A DNA stretch of 64,000 nt, taken from the NCBI RefSeq assembly GCF_038396675.1, contig NC_088931.1, positions 75,000,001-75,064,000 on the forward strand. Reading direction: 5' to 3'. The notes below the pieces were generated by a model, which saw nothing but the letters and a program-made list of their open reading frames with translations, had not been told where the DNA came from and did not search any database. Position numbers and translations under genes: made by a program. Positions 35,546-52,883 of the stretch are shown one piece after another; positions within the stretch are counted from its first letter, which is position 1; every line of letters begins with the position of its first letter. This stretch comes from Hydra vulgaris. Its lineage: Eukaryota; Cnidaria; Hydrozoa; Anthoathecata; Hydridae.

Positions 35546-35935
35546 TATGTTTAAACTTACTCACAAATAATTTCAGCGCCATTGAACCACTCTTTCCTTG
35601 CCCTCAAAGCACATGTTTGGAAAAAAAAGGGACCCAAAAATGACCAAAAACGGATTACTTTAAATGTCTTGGGGGCAAGGTTAGCATAAATATTTATGAT
35701 AAATTTTTTTTTTAGGGTTTAGATAAATATCTGTATTTTTGATTAAAAAAGTATGGTTATTTTCTTTCTTCTCAAAAATAAGTATAATTTACATTTTAAA
35801 TCGGCTAAAAAACGTGGTGCGGCGTTGTTTTTATAACCTTTTCAACAGTTAAATTCAAACTTTGTTATTTAAATTCATAATACAGTTTGCAAATGTATAT
35901 ATTTAAAATAAGAATAGAAAAACTTGTTTAATGTA
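35546..35935 (+). repeat. left long terminal inverted repeat
   Basis: Pairs with 39260-39644. Divergence is roughly a few to ten percent by eye. Confidence 0.88.
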
Positions 35936-36399
35936 TGTTTAATACCATTACCAAACAAAAGAATATGTTCTTAACTTATAACTACAATATTTTCAATTTT
36001 ATAAGAAGCGATATGAAACAAAAATTAAGATAAAATGTGTTATATATATATCATTAAACAAGTGAAATAAAACTATATAAAATATAGTAAATATTTAAAT
36101 AATATAATAAGTATTTTTCCGGCTTTTATAATATTTACAATTATATTCTTGGTTATTTAAATTAATGATAATGATAAATACTAAACTTTCCGAAAAATAT
36201 GTATAAAGGAAACGAAAAGTGCATGTTTGAAAACAAATTTAAGTTAATTTCTAATAAAAAAAAAGTAATTGTTTATTATTAAAGCAGCTAAACCAGAAGT
36301 TACAGGTATTTTCTAGTTTGTAAGAAACTTGAACAACTTAATGTATACTATGTATTTAAGATAGAGAGTGATCTAAATTATCTCAATAAAACATAATGA

Positions 36400-38870
36400 A
36401 CAAAAACAAATATGCATTTGGATATTCAACTTCCAACAGGCATGGATATTCTACAACATCTACCTGCAATTTATACTGTCTAAAACCACAAAAAAAATCA
36501 ATTTGGTTACATGCTCGCTTCGTAAAAATTTTGAAAGATGTGAAAATTTGGATTGTAGCTGTGTTTTAGCTAAGGTTAAGAAACCCTGGATAAAAGCAGG
36601 GTTTGAAGTTGTTAGCGACACTCAACTATTAAAAAATCTTATTAAAGCAGTATTCTAATTTTAAAAAAAAACGAAAAAAAAAAGCTCCTAAAGATTTAAC
36701 AAATCAGAAAAACTTTGAGAATTACTTAAAAAAGGTTTTTTGGGTAGGCAAGCCAAATTCGAAGAACATTATTAGGACCGACAAAAAAAGATCTGACAAG
36801 GGTAAACTCGAAGACTTTAAGTTTTCGGAAGACCATGAAAGACAAAGAAGTTTATTCTTGGGACAGAAGATAAGAAATTTTGTAGAAAGGTAAAACTTAA
36901 AAATTTAAAGTATTAAGTTATATTTTTCTTATAAATTATTTTGTTATAATTAGTATTATTTTATGCTTGTAGACAGCAGAGAGTAACAGAAAGAAAAATA
37001 GAACGAAGGATGTGCGATCAACAAAATCTAATTATGAAATTGAACTCAATTCTGATTTGAGTTCTGATTCATCTTATGATTCTGATTTTGAGCCTAATAA
37101 CTATTATCAAAAAGAACCATCTCAATCTAGCTGTACAGTAATTGCAGAAATTCAAATATATGTGTATACTGGGAACGTTGCCCTAATGGATACGTTAAGT
37201 GATGTTTCGCCAAATATTTTGCAAAGAGTGACAAGTGTCATTTTAACTGAAGCTGGTGTTGAACTTACAGATATACATTGCAGTAAATCAACAGCCTTTA
37301 GAAAGATGAAATTAGCAAATGAAAATATGTCAACCTTAGCAAAAGAGGATGTAAAAAATGCAAAAGAAACTTCTCCTTATACATGTGTTATACGTTTTGG
37401 TGGAAAAACTTTTTATGAAATTAATGCAGAAAAAAAGTTCAAGATTGAAAGGCTGGCAATTCTTATGAACATTGAGGTGAGGATCTGGTGAGGATCAATA
37501 TGCAAGTAATATGAACCTATTAAAGGAATAAAAACTTGAACCAAAAGTAGGAAGTCTTTGTTTTGATACAACTGCAAGCAATACCGAGATCAAAAATGGT
37601 TCAATCATAAAGATATCCAACAGTTTATGTACATATCTTTTAAAACTAGCATGCAGGCATCACATAACAGAATTAAGAATAGTGCCTTTTTGGAAACATA
37701 CAATAAATGAGTTGACTACAGGACCAGAAAACTTATTATTTCAAAAATTTAAGAGCCTATTTAAACATCCTAATTTTAGTTATGCCCCAAGCGATCTGTG
37801 CAAGTTTTACTGGAAGGAGGTGAGTGGTAGTATGAGTGAAAAGGCTGCTGAAGATTATTTTGAACTTTTGCAAAGCATATATAGAAAGAAAGGGGAAAGC
37901 AGGAGAAGATAAACGTGAAGACAGAAGAGATCTGGCTGAATTAGTTGTGACTTATCTATCACCTTCTGTTTATAAAATTAGGAAAACTGGAGCTATCCAT
38001 TATGCCCGGTTTCTTGGTAAAGCAATATACTATCTGAAAATGTAACTTTTATTTTCTCAACTTTACTTTGTTCAAAAAAATAATAATCTCATAAAAGAAA
38101 TCAAGCTTATCGCAGAGTTTGTCGTCTGTTTTTATGCCAAATGGTATTTAGAATCGAGTAATGTATCAAAGGTTCTTAACTTAGATATTAAAGCTATACA
38201 TCAGATCCATCAATTTAGAAATATTTATTGGAATCCAAAAGCAGATGATGCAGTGCTTGATTCGCTTTACAAGCACACTTGGTATTAGACTCAACTATGA
38301 TTCCACTAGGCCCTATTAGATGAGGATTTGCCTTCGCATAAAAAACGAAAAATTGCAGCTGCAATTCTTTCATTTAAAGCACCTAATATTGAACACTTTA
38401 AAAATGAAAACAAAAAAAAGAAAGACATTAGAAAGAAGATAAAAAAAAAAAATGAAAGATCCACCAAGCTTTACCCGTTTGGTAGATGAATTTTCTTACC
38501 TTATGTATAGTTTTAGTGGTTTAACTGAAGAAAGAATAAAAGACTGGCTTTCTCTTCCACCGCAATACTGGCATACACAGTCTTCGTTTAAAATTTTTGA
38601 AAATTATGGCAATAGCCTTTTGTTGTCAATGACCATTCGGAAAGAGCCGTCGGCATGATGCAGCAATATGTCCATCGTTACAACAACAAAGAGGAAAAAC
38701 AGAACAGATTAATGTTGACAGAGTTCACTCTGCTTTCAGGATTTTGGGCAAAAGCTCCACCAGCCTTACCAAAAAAAGATTATCTGATAGTCTTTTCTCC
38801 TTAGCGAAGAAAAAAAACACGAACAAAAAAAAAAAGATTAATTAGATAAAATATAGAAGAAACTTCTACG
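36400..38870 (+). pseudogene. unclassified transposase gene, broken
   Basis: Several open pieces share one element. 37012-37491 is an acidic start (SDLSSDSSYDSDFEPNN) leading into TSPYTCVIRFGGKTF. 37682-38045 contains DLCKFYWKEVSGSMSEKAAE, then GAIHYARFLGKAIYYLKM. 38100-38280 reads WYLESSNVSKVLNLDIKAIHQ. 38600-38750 reads VVNDHSERAVGMMQQYVHRY, then KEEKQN. The blocks HARxxxKAIYxLK and VNDxxERxVxxMQ are ones I recognise from uncharacterised, repeat-encoded proteins of invertebrates. I cannot assign the family to a named superfamily. Stops and frameshifts separate the pieces. Confidence 0.65.
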
Positions 38871-39259
38871 AAATCTTTTTAAGTATTTAAAAATTGTTTT
38901 TTTCATTTAATAAATAATATTGAATCGTGATATGCAAAAACCAGATATGCTACAAAATCCAAATTTTTGGTAAATTTGAAAAAAACCTTTTTATTTCTTA
39001 ATTGTTAATGATTTGTTTTTAAAGACTACTTGATAACTGCGTATTTACTAATGATGTAAGGTACTTTGGCACATGTTTGATTTTTTCAGAATATCATAAG
39101 GAACATTTTTTGCAATAAAATCTCCAAATTTTACAAAAAAGTAAAAAAAATGCGAAGTGTAGTTTTTGAAGACAAATTAATAAATTGTAGTCATAACTTA
39201 AGCAGTATTTTATATTATTCTGATTAAAATATTACAAATAATAAACGTACATAAAATGA

Positions 39260-39644
39260 GTAATTCTATTCTTATTTTTAGTATATACATTTACAAACTG
39301 TATTATGAATTTAAATAACAAAGTTCAAATTTAATTGTTGAAAAGGTTACAAAAAAACGCCACACTACGTAATAAACGTTTTTTAGCCAATTTAAAATGT
39401 AAATTATACTTATTTTTGAGAAGAAAGCAAAAAACCTTACTTTTTTAATCAAAAATACAGATATTTATCTAAACCCTGAAAAAAAAAATTATTATAAATA
39501 TTTATGCTAACCTTGCCCCCAAGACATTTAAAGTAATCCATTTTTGGTCATTTTTGGGTCCTTTTTTTTCCAAACATATGCTTTGAGGACAAGAAAAGAG
39601 TGGTTCAATGGCGCTGAAATTTTTTGTGAGTAATTTTAAACATA
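39260..39644 (-). repeat. right long terminal inverted repeat
   Basis: Reverse complement of 35546-35935. Confidence 0.88.
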
Positions 39645-39734
39645 ATTGTTTCAAATCTAGACGGTTTGGTTTTTCAAATTATAATTTTTTTTTCTGAACA
39701 CCCCTAATATATATATTTATTATATAATATATAA

Positions 39735-42700
39735 AGGGTCATGGCACCCCCTACCGTGATGAAGCACCTACCGTGGTTTTTGAAAAAATCAGTAAATTTT
39801 TTATGTTTTTTTCTTAAAGTTTTTTTTTTTTAGTATTGTTTTATACAAAACTAACTTATTTCTGTTATAACATATTTTTAAAAAGATATATTTTTAAAGA
39901 ATTGAGATGTTTTTTTACGCGAAAATGATTTTTTATTGCTTTCTAAAGAAAATCTTTAACAGTAAAAACAAGTTTGTCTAGTTTTTTTTATGGTATAAAA
40001 TATATATATAATCTTTTCGATAAAGTTTAAAATAGTTGTAAAAACATTGATTATTTTAAATTTTATCAAAAAATATTAACATTTTTTGTATAACATTGAT
40101 TACGAAAATTATAATAGTTAGCACTTACCGTTTATAAAAAAATTTTTATCGGACCTATTTTATTTTGTGAAGTTTTCTCTCTAAAAAACCATTAAGTTAA
40201 ACTAAATTACCAATTAAAGGTAATTTAACCCAAGACACAGTGGGCCAAAATTCACTTTTACTGGACAAAATTCATAACTAATTTAATAATAGGGCTATAT
40301 TCACTAAAACTAGCATGAGTACTAATATCAAGTCGGGGTTTTTTATGAAGGTAATATTTTTTTTATTTCGGTGCAATGGATACCTTTATTTTGCTAAGCA
40401 ACAACCTATTTTTGGTATTTGCAGATATTTTACCAGTGCTATATTCACTAAATTCGGCATGAGTTCCAATATGAGATCACATTTCTTATAAAAGTGATAA
40501 ATTTTTGTTATTTAGTTGCTATGGATACTTATATAGCTTAGTTATCAGATACTTTTCTTAGTTACAAAGGGGTAATTTGATTTTTGAATAACTTTTATCG
40601 GATTTTCGACCCACCTGAATTGAATAGCAATTAAGTATTTAGGTAAATAATGGTTTAGCAATAGTAAAAACAAAAAATTGTGGAAAAAAACATTGTCAAC
40701 TTAAAATTTTACCAAAAATTATAAAAAAATAGTATCGTTTGAAGATTTTTTAAATAATTGTAAAACATCTGAAGGAAACGTTTTATGATTTGTTAGGTGT
40801 GATGTTGATTAACGCAATGATTAAATAACAGGATCACTGGAAACTAGGAGTCTATTGATTTGATCAGTATTTGTGGCTCTTCTGTTTGTTTTTCGGCTGA
40901 AATTTTCGCGATAAGATTTGAAGTGTTTATTTCTAGCCTCTTGAGCTTCCTCTGACATAAGTTCGATGGGTAGTATACGACTTTTAATTATGTGATGCCC
41001 ATGTATCACTGTTTTATGAACTGATTGAGCCATGTAATATTATGGATAAAAGGACATATATAGTTTGACAGTGTCAAAACAATAATCAGTCTATTTCAAA
41101 TCCTGAAGAGAGTGTTACCAAGATAATGTAAAATTTGAATAAAAGGTTTTGATATTTTTATAAATGCTTTGGTCAGTAGCATTATCAAAACCAGCCTTAC
41201 TCGTGAGTGTCATTGTTTTTATTGCTTTGTCGTTCAATATTGAGTGCCTCAGCACAGGTTCCTAAAGTGCACAGATTCTTTGCAAAGTATGAATTATTAA
41301 GTCTTTTAAATGAACTGAAACCAAACTGTAATATTTTTTGAATAACATATCAATTTTGCATCCCTGACCTCATTGTAAGCGGGGTAAATGTTATATTCTT
41401 TCTCCAAGGCTCCGCTTTTAATCAATTTTTATGAAGCTTTTGTCAGGCTGGCATCAATTATTAAAGCCAGTGCTTTGTCTGCTAAATAACTACTTGCTTT
41501 ACCTGTATTTGAAATATTTAAAACGTCCTTGGCAGCAATAACAATAGATTCATCTCTTAGTGTTTTACTAGCAGCAAAAAATAATTTATTGGATGAATGA
41601 GACTCAAATATACCAGATGCACACCATTTTTTAGTTTTAGTATAACTGGTTGTAAAAACTAATATACAAAGATGCACACCATTTTTTAGTTTTAGTATAA
41701 CTGGTTCAAATGTAACTGGTTTTCAACCACGTCTACTTGCAGTTGGTTCATTGTCATTTACTGACAACTAAATGTTCATTAAGCCAGTTCACAAACTTCT
41801 TTTCAAAATTTTTGACGGTATAGTTTGCAGATTTCCACTTTTTTTTCACAGCATGGCTAAAATCAACGTCTTTAAATTCAGCAATTTTTGCCGGAATAAA
41901 TTTCTTCAGTAATATTTTGTTTTGAAATATAAAACCATATCTAAATAATTCTTCTAACAAATATTTTGTATTTAAAAGTTTAATGTTAAAATATATATCT
42001 GCATAGGGTACTAATTCTTGTTTGTAATTAAGTTACTACAAATGTTAGTAATTAAAATTAAAAGCAATTTAATTACTGTTAGTGTTAGTAATTGAATTAC
42101 AAACAAGTATCAAAAATATGTTGTTGCTATGCTATGCAAAGTAAGGTATCCATAGCAACAACAACAAAAAATTAACTTTATAAGAATTGTAAATCTTATT
42201 TTAATACATACGCCCAATATTGTGTACTGCAAAGAAAGAAGAAGATATCAAAAAAATTGAACGTAAAAATAAAGCTGAAAAAAAAAAGAGTTGAAAGAAA
42301 AAGAAAAACAAGAAATATCTAAAAGAAAACAAGTTGTTACAAAAGAAAATGAAAATAAAAGACAAAAAAAAATAATTTAAAAAAAGAATTTAAAAAGAAA
42401 AAAAAGTTTAAATTCAGAAAAAAGTTTTGGTGGATAATTTTATAACCAATGTCTTCTTTGTTTTGTAATCATACTAAATTTATGTTTTTGTAAATTTGTT
42501 TCTTGGTTTAAATAAATAAAACGAAAAACTAAAAAAATAAACAATTTATTTCATACACGGTAGGTGGAGAATCGATTTTGGTAGGTGGTACTTTATCACG
42601 GTAGGTGAAGAAACGTACTAGATCTTACAAAAAATTAAAAATAACATTGAAAAAATAACTTTACTCAAATTCGAATTATATGATTTAGTTATTAATTGAG

Positions 42701-42810
42701 TATAAAATATTAATTCAAAACCCCTAAATAAAAATCTGTTATGGTTATGAAGTTAAGAAATTTTGAAGTTAAAAGTTTTCTTAAAATCGCGGTAGGGGGT
42801 GCCATGACCT
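39735..42810. mobile_element. 3.1-kb DNA transposon, TAA target duplication
   Basis: The left AGGGTCATGGCACCCCCTAC and the reverse complement of the right, AGGTCATGGCACCCCCTACC, form terminal repeats of about 22 bp. They are flanked by TAA (39732-39734 and 42811-42813). A 3-bp TWA-type duplication is typical of PIF/Harbinger, but no Harbinger protein is visible. CACGGTAGGTG-like motifs cluster near both ends (39761-39780; 42556-42610), probably transposase sites. About 100-bp internal direct repeats start GCTATATTCACTAAA at about 40290 and 40440. Confidence 0.82.
40821..41960 (-). pseudogene. ORF remnants of the TAA-flanked transposon
   Basis: Three minus-strand pieces lie in the element. 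41960-41754 is basic and contains FVNWLNEHLVV. 41677-41429 contains LFFAASKTLRDESIVIAAKD, then LADKALALIIDASLTKAS. 41033-40821 contains MAQSVHKTVIHGHHIIKS, LMSEEAQEARNKHFKSYREN and TNRLLVSSDP-like text. The last block (LSEEAQEARNKxxRxYRE) is a pattern I recall from repeat-encoded invertebrate proteins, without a known function. The order and single strand suggest one former gene. The pieces are interrupted by frameshifts. Confidence 0.6.
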
Positions 42811-42813
42811 TAA

Positions 42814-43098
42814 TGTATATAACATATAATTGTGAATGTATATAACATATAACTGTGAATACTTGTTTAGGTAACATCTCTGACATCACACTGAAATAGC
42901 CTGTAGCCGGTACATACATTGACTATCTTATAGCCTCTTGCTGCAAAGCAGTGCTGCTACATATACAGCGTATTCATATTTGGTTATAAAATCTATTCTC
43001 AATATGTTTTTATAAACTAAAATATAAATTATGTACTGTAATTAACTGACAGTTCAAAAATTAGTAAACTATTAATAGGTACTGATTATATATCAAAA
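42814..43098. other. unassigned stretch
   Basis: Short direct repeat GTATATAACATATAA..TGTGAAT (twice near 42815-42860). No coding motif is seen. Confidence 0.4.
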
Positions 43099-43220
43099 TT
43101 AAAAACAATGGTGTTAAAAACAATGGTGTTAAAAACAGTTGTGTTAAAAACAATGGTGTTAAAAACAGTTGTGTTAAAAACAATGTTGTTAAAAACAGTG
43201 GTGTTAAAAACAGTGGTGTT
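43099..43220. repeat. 15-bp minisatellite, about 8 units
   Basis: Unit TTAAAAACARTGGTG with G/T and A/G variants. Confidence 0.93.
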
Positions 43221-43515
43221 TGATAAGATAAGAATTAAAAATTTAATTTTACTTTATTTTTACAATTAAATGTAGAAATCGAAGTATGAAAGAATTGTAA
43301 AAGTATTATGATGTAGTAAATTCAACATAAATATAAATAAAAATACATTTTCTTAATATTTTTAACATTACTTTCTTTTCTATTTTTTTTTTTACTGTGT
43401 TTTTTGATTGTTCAATGACCATTCGTCCAATAAGGATTGAACTTGAAAGAGTATTGACTAATTTGTACTAAAATTAAATCTCGGTTAGGAGATAAGACAT
43501 TGGATAATTTAACCC

Positions 43516-43517
<2 letters not shown>

Positions 43518-43597
<80 letters not shown>
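43518..43597. repeat. (TA)n array
   Basis: Ends exactly at the left terminus of the Tc1 element. Confidence 0.97.
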
Positions 43598-43600
<3 letters not shown>

Positions 43601-45268
43601 TGTCCTCCAAAACATTAGCAACCAAATAAAATAAAAAAAATTTTCTACTTTGATTACTTATTACAGCAATTTTGTTTTTTTAATTACGCTTTAAATGAAA
43701 AAAATGGTTAATGTTACATATAAGAAAAAAGATTTTAACATAATAAGACTACTTGAAAAAAAATAAACGTGAATTTTTGTTTGTATTTGTATTTTAACGC
43801 AAAAACGTGGTCCTCCAAAACTTTTTTAAAACTACCCTAAAAAATGTTAATATCAATAGTTAATAGCATATCCTTTACTTTTTAGGATCAAGGAACATCT
43901 TCTCGGCATAGACTCTACGAGTTTATTAATTTTTACTTGTGTAATCTCATTTCACGTGGTTTCAATAGCTTTATATAGCTCATCGGCGTTTTTGAAGGGT
44001 CCTTTGTGTTTTAGGGAGGGTTTAATCGGGTTAAGATTAGGTGATTGAGCTGGCCGTTTCATTACTTTAATTTGATTTGTTTCAAACCATTCTTTAACGA
44101 GTTTAGAGGTGTGTTTGGGTTCGTTGTCTTGTTGAAATGTCCATAAAAGAGGCATATTTTTATCAGTATGAGGAACCACTTTTTCCTTGAGAATATCACA
44201 ATAAACATACTGATCCATAATGCCATTTATTCGGTAAACAGGTCCAACTCCACTAAAACCAGAAAAACAACCCCAAACCATTGCACTTTTTCCACCAACA
44301 TGCTTGATTGTTCCTCTTGTGTATTTAGGATCTAAGCGTTTACCTTTAGGTCTACGTACCTTTAAATTTCCATCAGGACCTTTCAAATTGTACTTTGATT
44401 CATCGCTCTAGAGTACTCTATTCCAACCATAAATAGTCTAGTCTCTATGAGAATTTGCAAACTCAATTCTAGCTTTTCTATTCTTCTGAGAAATGAAAGG
44501 TTTTTTTGCTGCTCTAAAGCTCAAAAGTCCTGAAATTTGTAACCGTCTACAAACTGTATTTTGGGAGACGGAAAGTTTCAGTTTTTTAATAGTATCATTA
44601 GCGTTGACAAAAGAATTTTTTTTAATATGACGAATAATTTTTCGATCCGTGAAACGACATGTTTTGAGTGGTCTTCCACCCTTATGTTCTGTTTCTACCT
44701 TTATTAAATCGTTTATTAAATCGATTATTCGACATACAATTGACTTGCTGATGGAGTATTTCGTTGTGATCTCATTTTGTTTGACTCCTTTCTTGTAATC
44801 TTTTACAATACGTTCTCGAAAAGCTAAATTATACTTGTTTCCTGCCATTATAATCCAAAACAGCATATATACGCAGTCTTAAATTAATATTGTAATAATT
44901 GCAACACTCCATATTCATCTCTGGACAAAAATTGACAATTAGTTGATTCTCATTGGTTAAGTACTAATAATTACAACACAACAATTCCCTTGGGCATTAT
45001 TTCCACACTTGTGTTGCTGATTTTCCGTGAGTTTTTGTGAGTAATTATAAAAAGTTGCTAATGTTTTGGAGGACCTTGTTTTTGCGTTAAAATACCTATA
45101 AAAACAAAAAAACGAGTTTATTTATTTTCAAGTAGTCTTAATATGTACAAATCTTTTTTCTTATATGTAATATTAAGCATTTTTTGTATTCAAAGCGTAA
45201 TTAAAAAAATAAAATTGCTGTAATTAGTATTCAAAATAGAAAAAAAGAATTTTTTTATTTGGTTGCTA

Positions 45269-45271
<3 letters not shown>
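43598..45271 (-). mobile_element. Tc1 element with IR/DR ends, right tip lost
   Basis: Inverted repeats of about 220-230 bp at each end (43598-43825; 45050-45271) carry paired direct repeats. The outer left repeat is TGTCCTCCAAAACATTAGCA and the inner left is GTGGTCCTCCAAAAC (43807). The inner right is its reverse complement GTTTTGGAGGACC (45063). The outer right is cut off at GGTTGCTAATG by a TA array, so about 15 bp are missing. This IR/DR plan is the one known from Sleeping Beauty-type Tc1 elements. Confidence 0.9.
43952..44848 (-). pseudogene. Tc1-like transposase, two TGG-to-TAG stops
   Basis: The probable start MAGNKYNLAFRERIVKDY is at 44848 (an upstream ATG at 44866 is in frame). The paired HTH region is followed by GGRPLKTCRF and AAKKPFISQKNRKARIEFA. 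Two stops near 44437 and 44410 replace Trp in HRDWT-like and VLWSDES-like positions. Later motifs are HVGGKSAMVWGCFSGF, WTFQQDNEPKHTSKL (second Asp) and SPNLNPIKPSLK, where the catalytic Glu is Lys and sequence is deleted. It is inactive. Confidence 0.9.

Positions 45272-45361
<90 letters not shown>
45272..45361. repeat. (TA)n array
   Basis: Replaces the right tip of the Tc1 element. Confidence 0.97.
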
Positions 45362-45363
<2 letters not shown>

Positions 45364-45494
45364 CTATAGGCCTTTTTTTCGGAAAAACAGGCATTGGCTT
45401 CAAAAAATAAAAAAGGATCTCAATTTGTGATTTGGGCGCCGCCCAAATACGGTCGGCGCTGTCGAAAACGGTCTAGAATAGCCCCTGATATAGA

Positions 45495-45497
<3 letters not shown>

Positions 45498-45583
<86 letters not shown>
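45498..45583. repeat. (TA)n array
   Basis: Preceded at 45433-45475 by a GC-rich inverted motif (GGGCGCCGCCC) that stands out from the AT background. Confidence 0.97.
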
Positions 45584-46304
<721 letters not shown>

Positions 46305-46498
46305 GTCATATTTTTGTTATACGATTTGTTTATAATATGTATATTGATTTCAATAAAAGACAGGGTATAACTATTTTTAAATATATTTGATATAATAATG
46401 TATTAGGTAATCAATGTATATTAATATATGTTAATATATTATTATATTAAATATATTTAAAAATTGTTATACGCTACCTTTTATTGAAATCAACTTAC

Positions 46499-46501
<3 letters not shown>

Positions 46502-46590
<89 letters not shown>

Positions 46591-46612
46591 TATATGTATG
46601 AATTTATATGTA
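46502..46612. repeat. (TA)n array
   Basis: Array with TG interruptions at the right. Confidence 0.97.
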
Positions 46613-46673
46613 TGTATATGTTTGCACTTTTATAAGTTCTGACGATAACATCTAACTTTTTAATGTATATAAC

Positions 46674-47271
46674 CAAAGATGTAGTGAAGATAGTAAAGCC
46701 AAAACCAAGACTAAGACCAAGACCAGTACCAAGACTGAATGCTTCAAGACCAAGACCAAGACAATAATCAACTCAAGAACAAGACTAAGACTTTAAAAGT
46801 TTTAACAAGACCCCGTTAAAGACTGTTAGGAGAATAGCAAATAAATCTTTTTTTCTTTTTTTTTTAATGTCTAAATAAAAACATTTATATATATATATTT
46901 TTTTATTCATGAGTTTTTATACATCATTAAAAAAAGAATATTTGTTAAAATGATAATATAAATAATTTTGATTAAATAAATTTAAAATTTAAATGATTTC
47001 TTTTTAAATTCTCCTAGCATAAAATATTTTGGTTAAAACCAACGCGACGAACTCTCATTGAGAGCGGGAAGTTGCGGCGATCTACGGTTTGTTATTAATA
47101 AGTAATCCATTCATTGAGTTGATATTTTTTGTAAGAATCAAGAAAGTAAAAGACAGTAGAGGTCCGAAACCAAGACTAATACCCTAGGCTTTCAAGACTA
47201 AGACCAAGACTTTAGGCTTCAAGGACCAATACCAAGACAGTTTAATATGAGAATCGAATCCTACATCTCTG
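46674..47271. mobile_element. non-autonomous hAT element, 598 bp
   Basis: The ends CAAAGATGTAGTGAAGATAG and, as reverse complement of the right, CAGAGATGTAGGATTCGATT resemble hAT tips (CAGRGATG-like). A perfect 8-bp target duplication TATATAAC flanks it (46666-46673 and 47272-47279). The interior holds two CCAAGA-type minisatellite tracts (46697-46812, 47166-47240) and no coding capacity. Confidence 0.87.
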
Positions 47272-47293
47272 TATATAACATTAGTGGTTTAAT

Positions 47294-47325
47294 CAAGGAC
47301 GTAAAATAAGATGGACGTTCAACGC
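47294..47325 (+). repeat. P-type left terminal inverted repeat
   Basis: A 32-bp perfect match to the right end. It starts 23 bp after the hAT element. Confidence 0.95.
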
Positions 47326-48452
47326 TTTGTTAAAGATCAGAGGTACCGCCAAATAGCTAAAATCTATGCGTGTTACCGTCAATTTTCTAAATATAAGATA
47401 CAGACATTCCGATGTCTACCCGTCAAATTTGTTTCGCTATACTTCACTCGGTAAACCCATTATAATTATGTCTATACTGAAGCTTAAGGTTATAAAAGAC
47501 ACATAAGTTATTCAAAAATAATTCATAAGTTTAAAAAAAGTAGAGTTGAGTCATTTACTTTGCTTAATAAAAAGATACCTAAGGTTAAACTTTGACGTCT
47601 AAAACTAAGCTTTTGCACGAAGGCAATATATAGTTTACAAGAATAGATAGTATAAAGTGAAGCGAATTTTTTACGCTAAATTAAAATTACTATGATATAA
47701 TTTAAAGGACGAATAAGATATTTTCAGTGTTCTTTTCACCCCACTCTCTGAATATACTTCCCACTTTAGGGTTTAAATAAGGGAATATTTCAAATTTTTG
47801 TAGGAAATGTCGAACTTATTTGCCTCACTTTTTTTTTAAATAAATATGTATTTTTTTTTCCGCGGACGACCTTTTTATGAAGTTTCTTATTTTTGTTTCA
47901 TAAATCGCATTTTAATATTTATTAAGTTTAAAATTTAAAGGTATTTTAACTAAGAGCATCTTACAATTCGTATAAAAAATTATTAGTTTCAGAAGCTAGA
48001 AAGAAATATAAAGTATGCATCTTTAATTAGTTTTTTTAATAAAACATTTTTAAACAGTCAGTGTAAACTACTTTATTTAATAATAATGATAGTAAATAAA
48101 TAAAACTTGATAATAACAAATATAGTCATAAAATTAATAAGATTATAATCTTATTATTATTAACAATAATGCTATTGTTATTATAATAAGATAATCTTAT
48201 TATTATTAACAACAGTGTTGTTGTTGTTATGATAAGATCTTACTATTAATCAATATTATTAAGAATAATAAGATAATCTTATCAATTTTATTATGCAATT
48301 GTTATAAGGATATTGCTATCTTGTAGATTGTATCTTTAGTGTCAAATTTTATGTATTCTACAAATGATGCACAACTTTTTTTTTAACTTTTTATAGGTAT
48401 TATATCAAAAGAAGTATATGTACATATCTTTTATCTCATTACTGGATAAATA
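47326..48452. other. P element 5' region
   Basis: Contains the subterminal TATGCGTGTTAC at 47365 and AT-rich sequence, including TTATTATTAACAA repeats near 48150-48240. The promoter of the transposase should lie here, but no single TATA box stands out. Confidence 0.5.

Positions 48453-52883
<4,431 letters not shown>

Larger units (their letters stand above)
35546..39644. mobile_element. 4.1-kb DNA transposon with about 390-bp terminal inverted repeats
   Basis: The left end TATGTTTAAACTTACTCACA and the reverse complement of the right end, TATGTTTAAAATTACTCACA, continue as near-identical inverted sequence for about 390 bp. Shared blocks include TTTCAGCGCCATTGAACCAC, AAGACATTTAAAGTAATCC and AACAAAGTT. 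No clear target duplication is seen. A broken transposase-like gene lies inside on the + strand. Confidence 0.88.
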
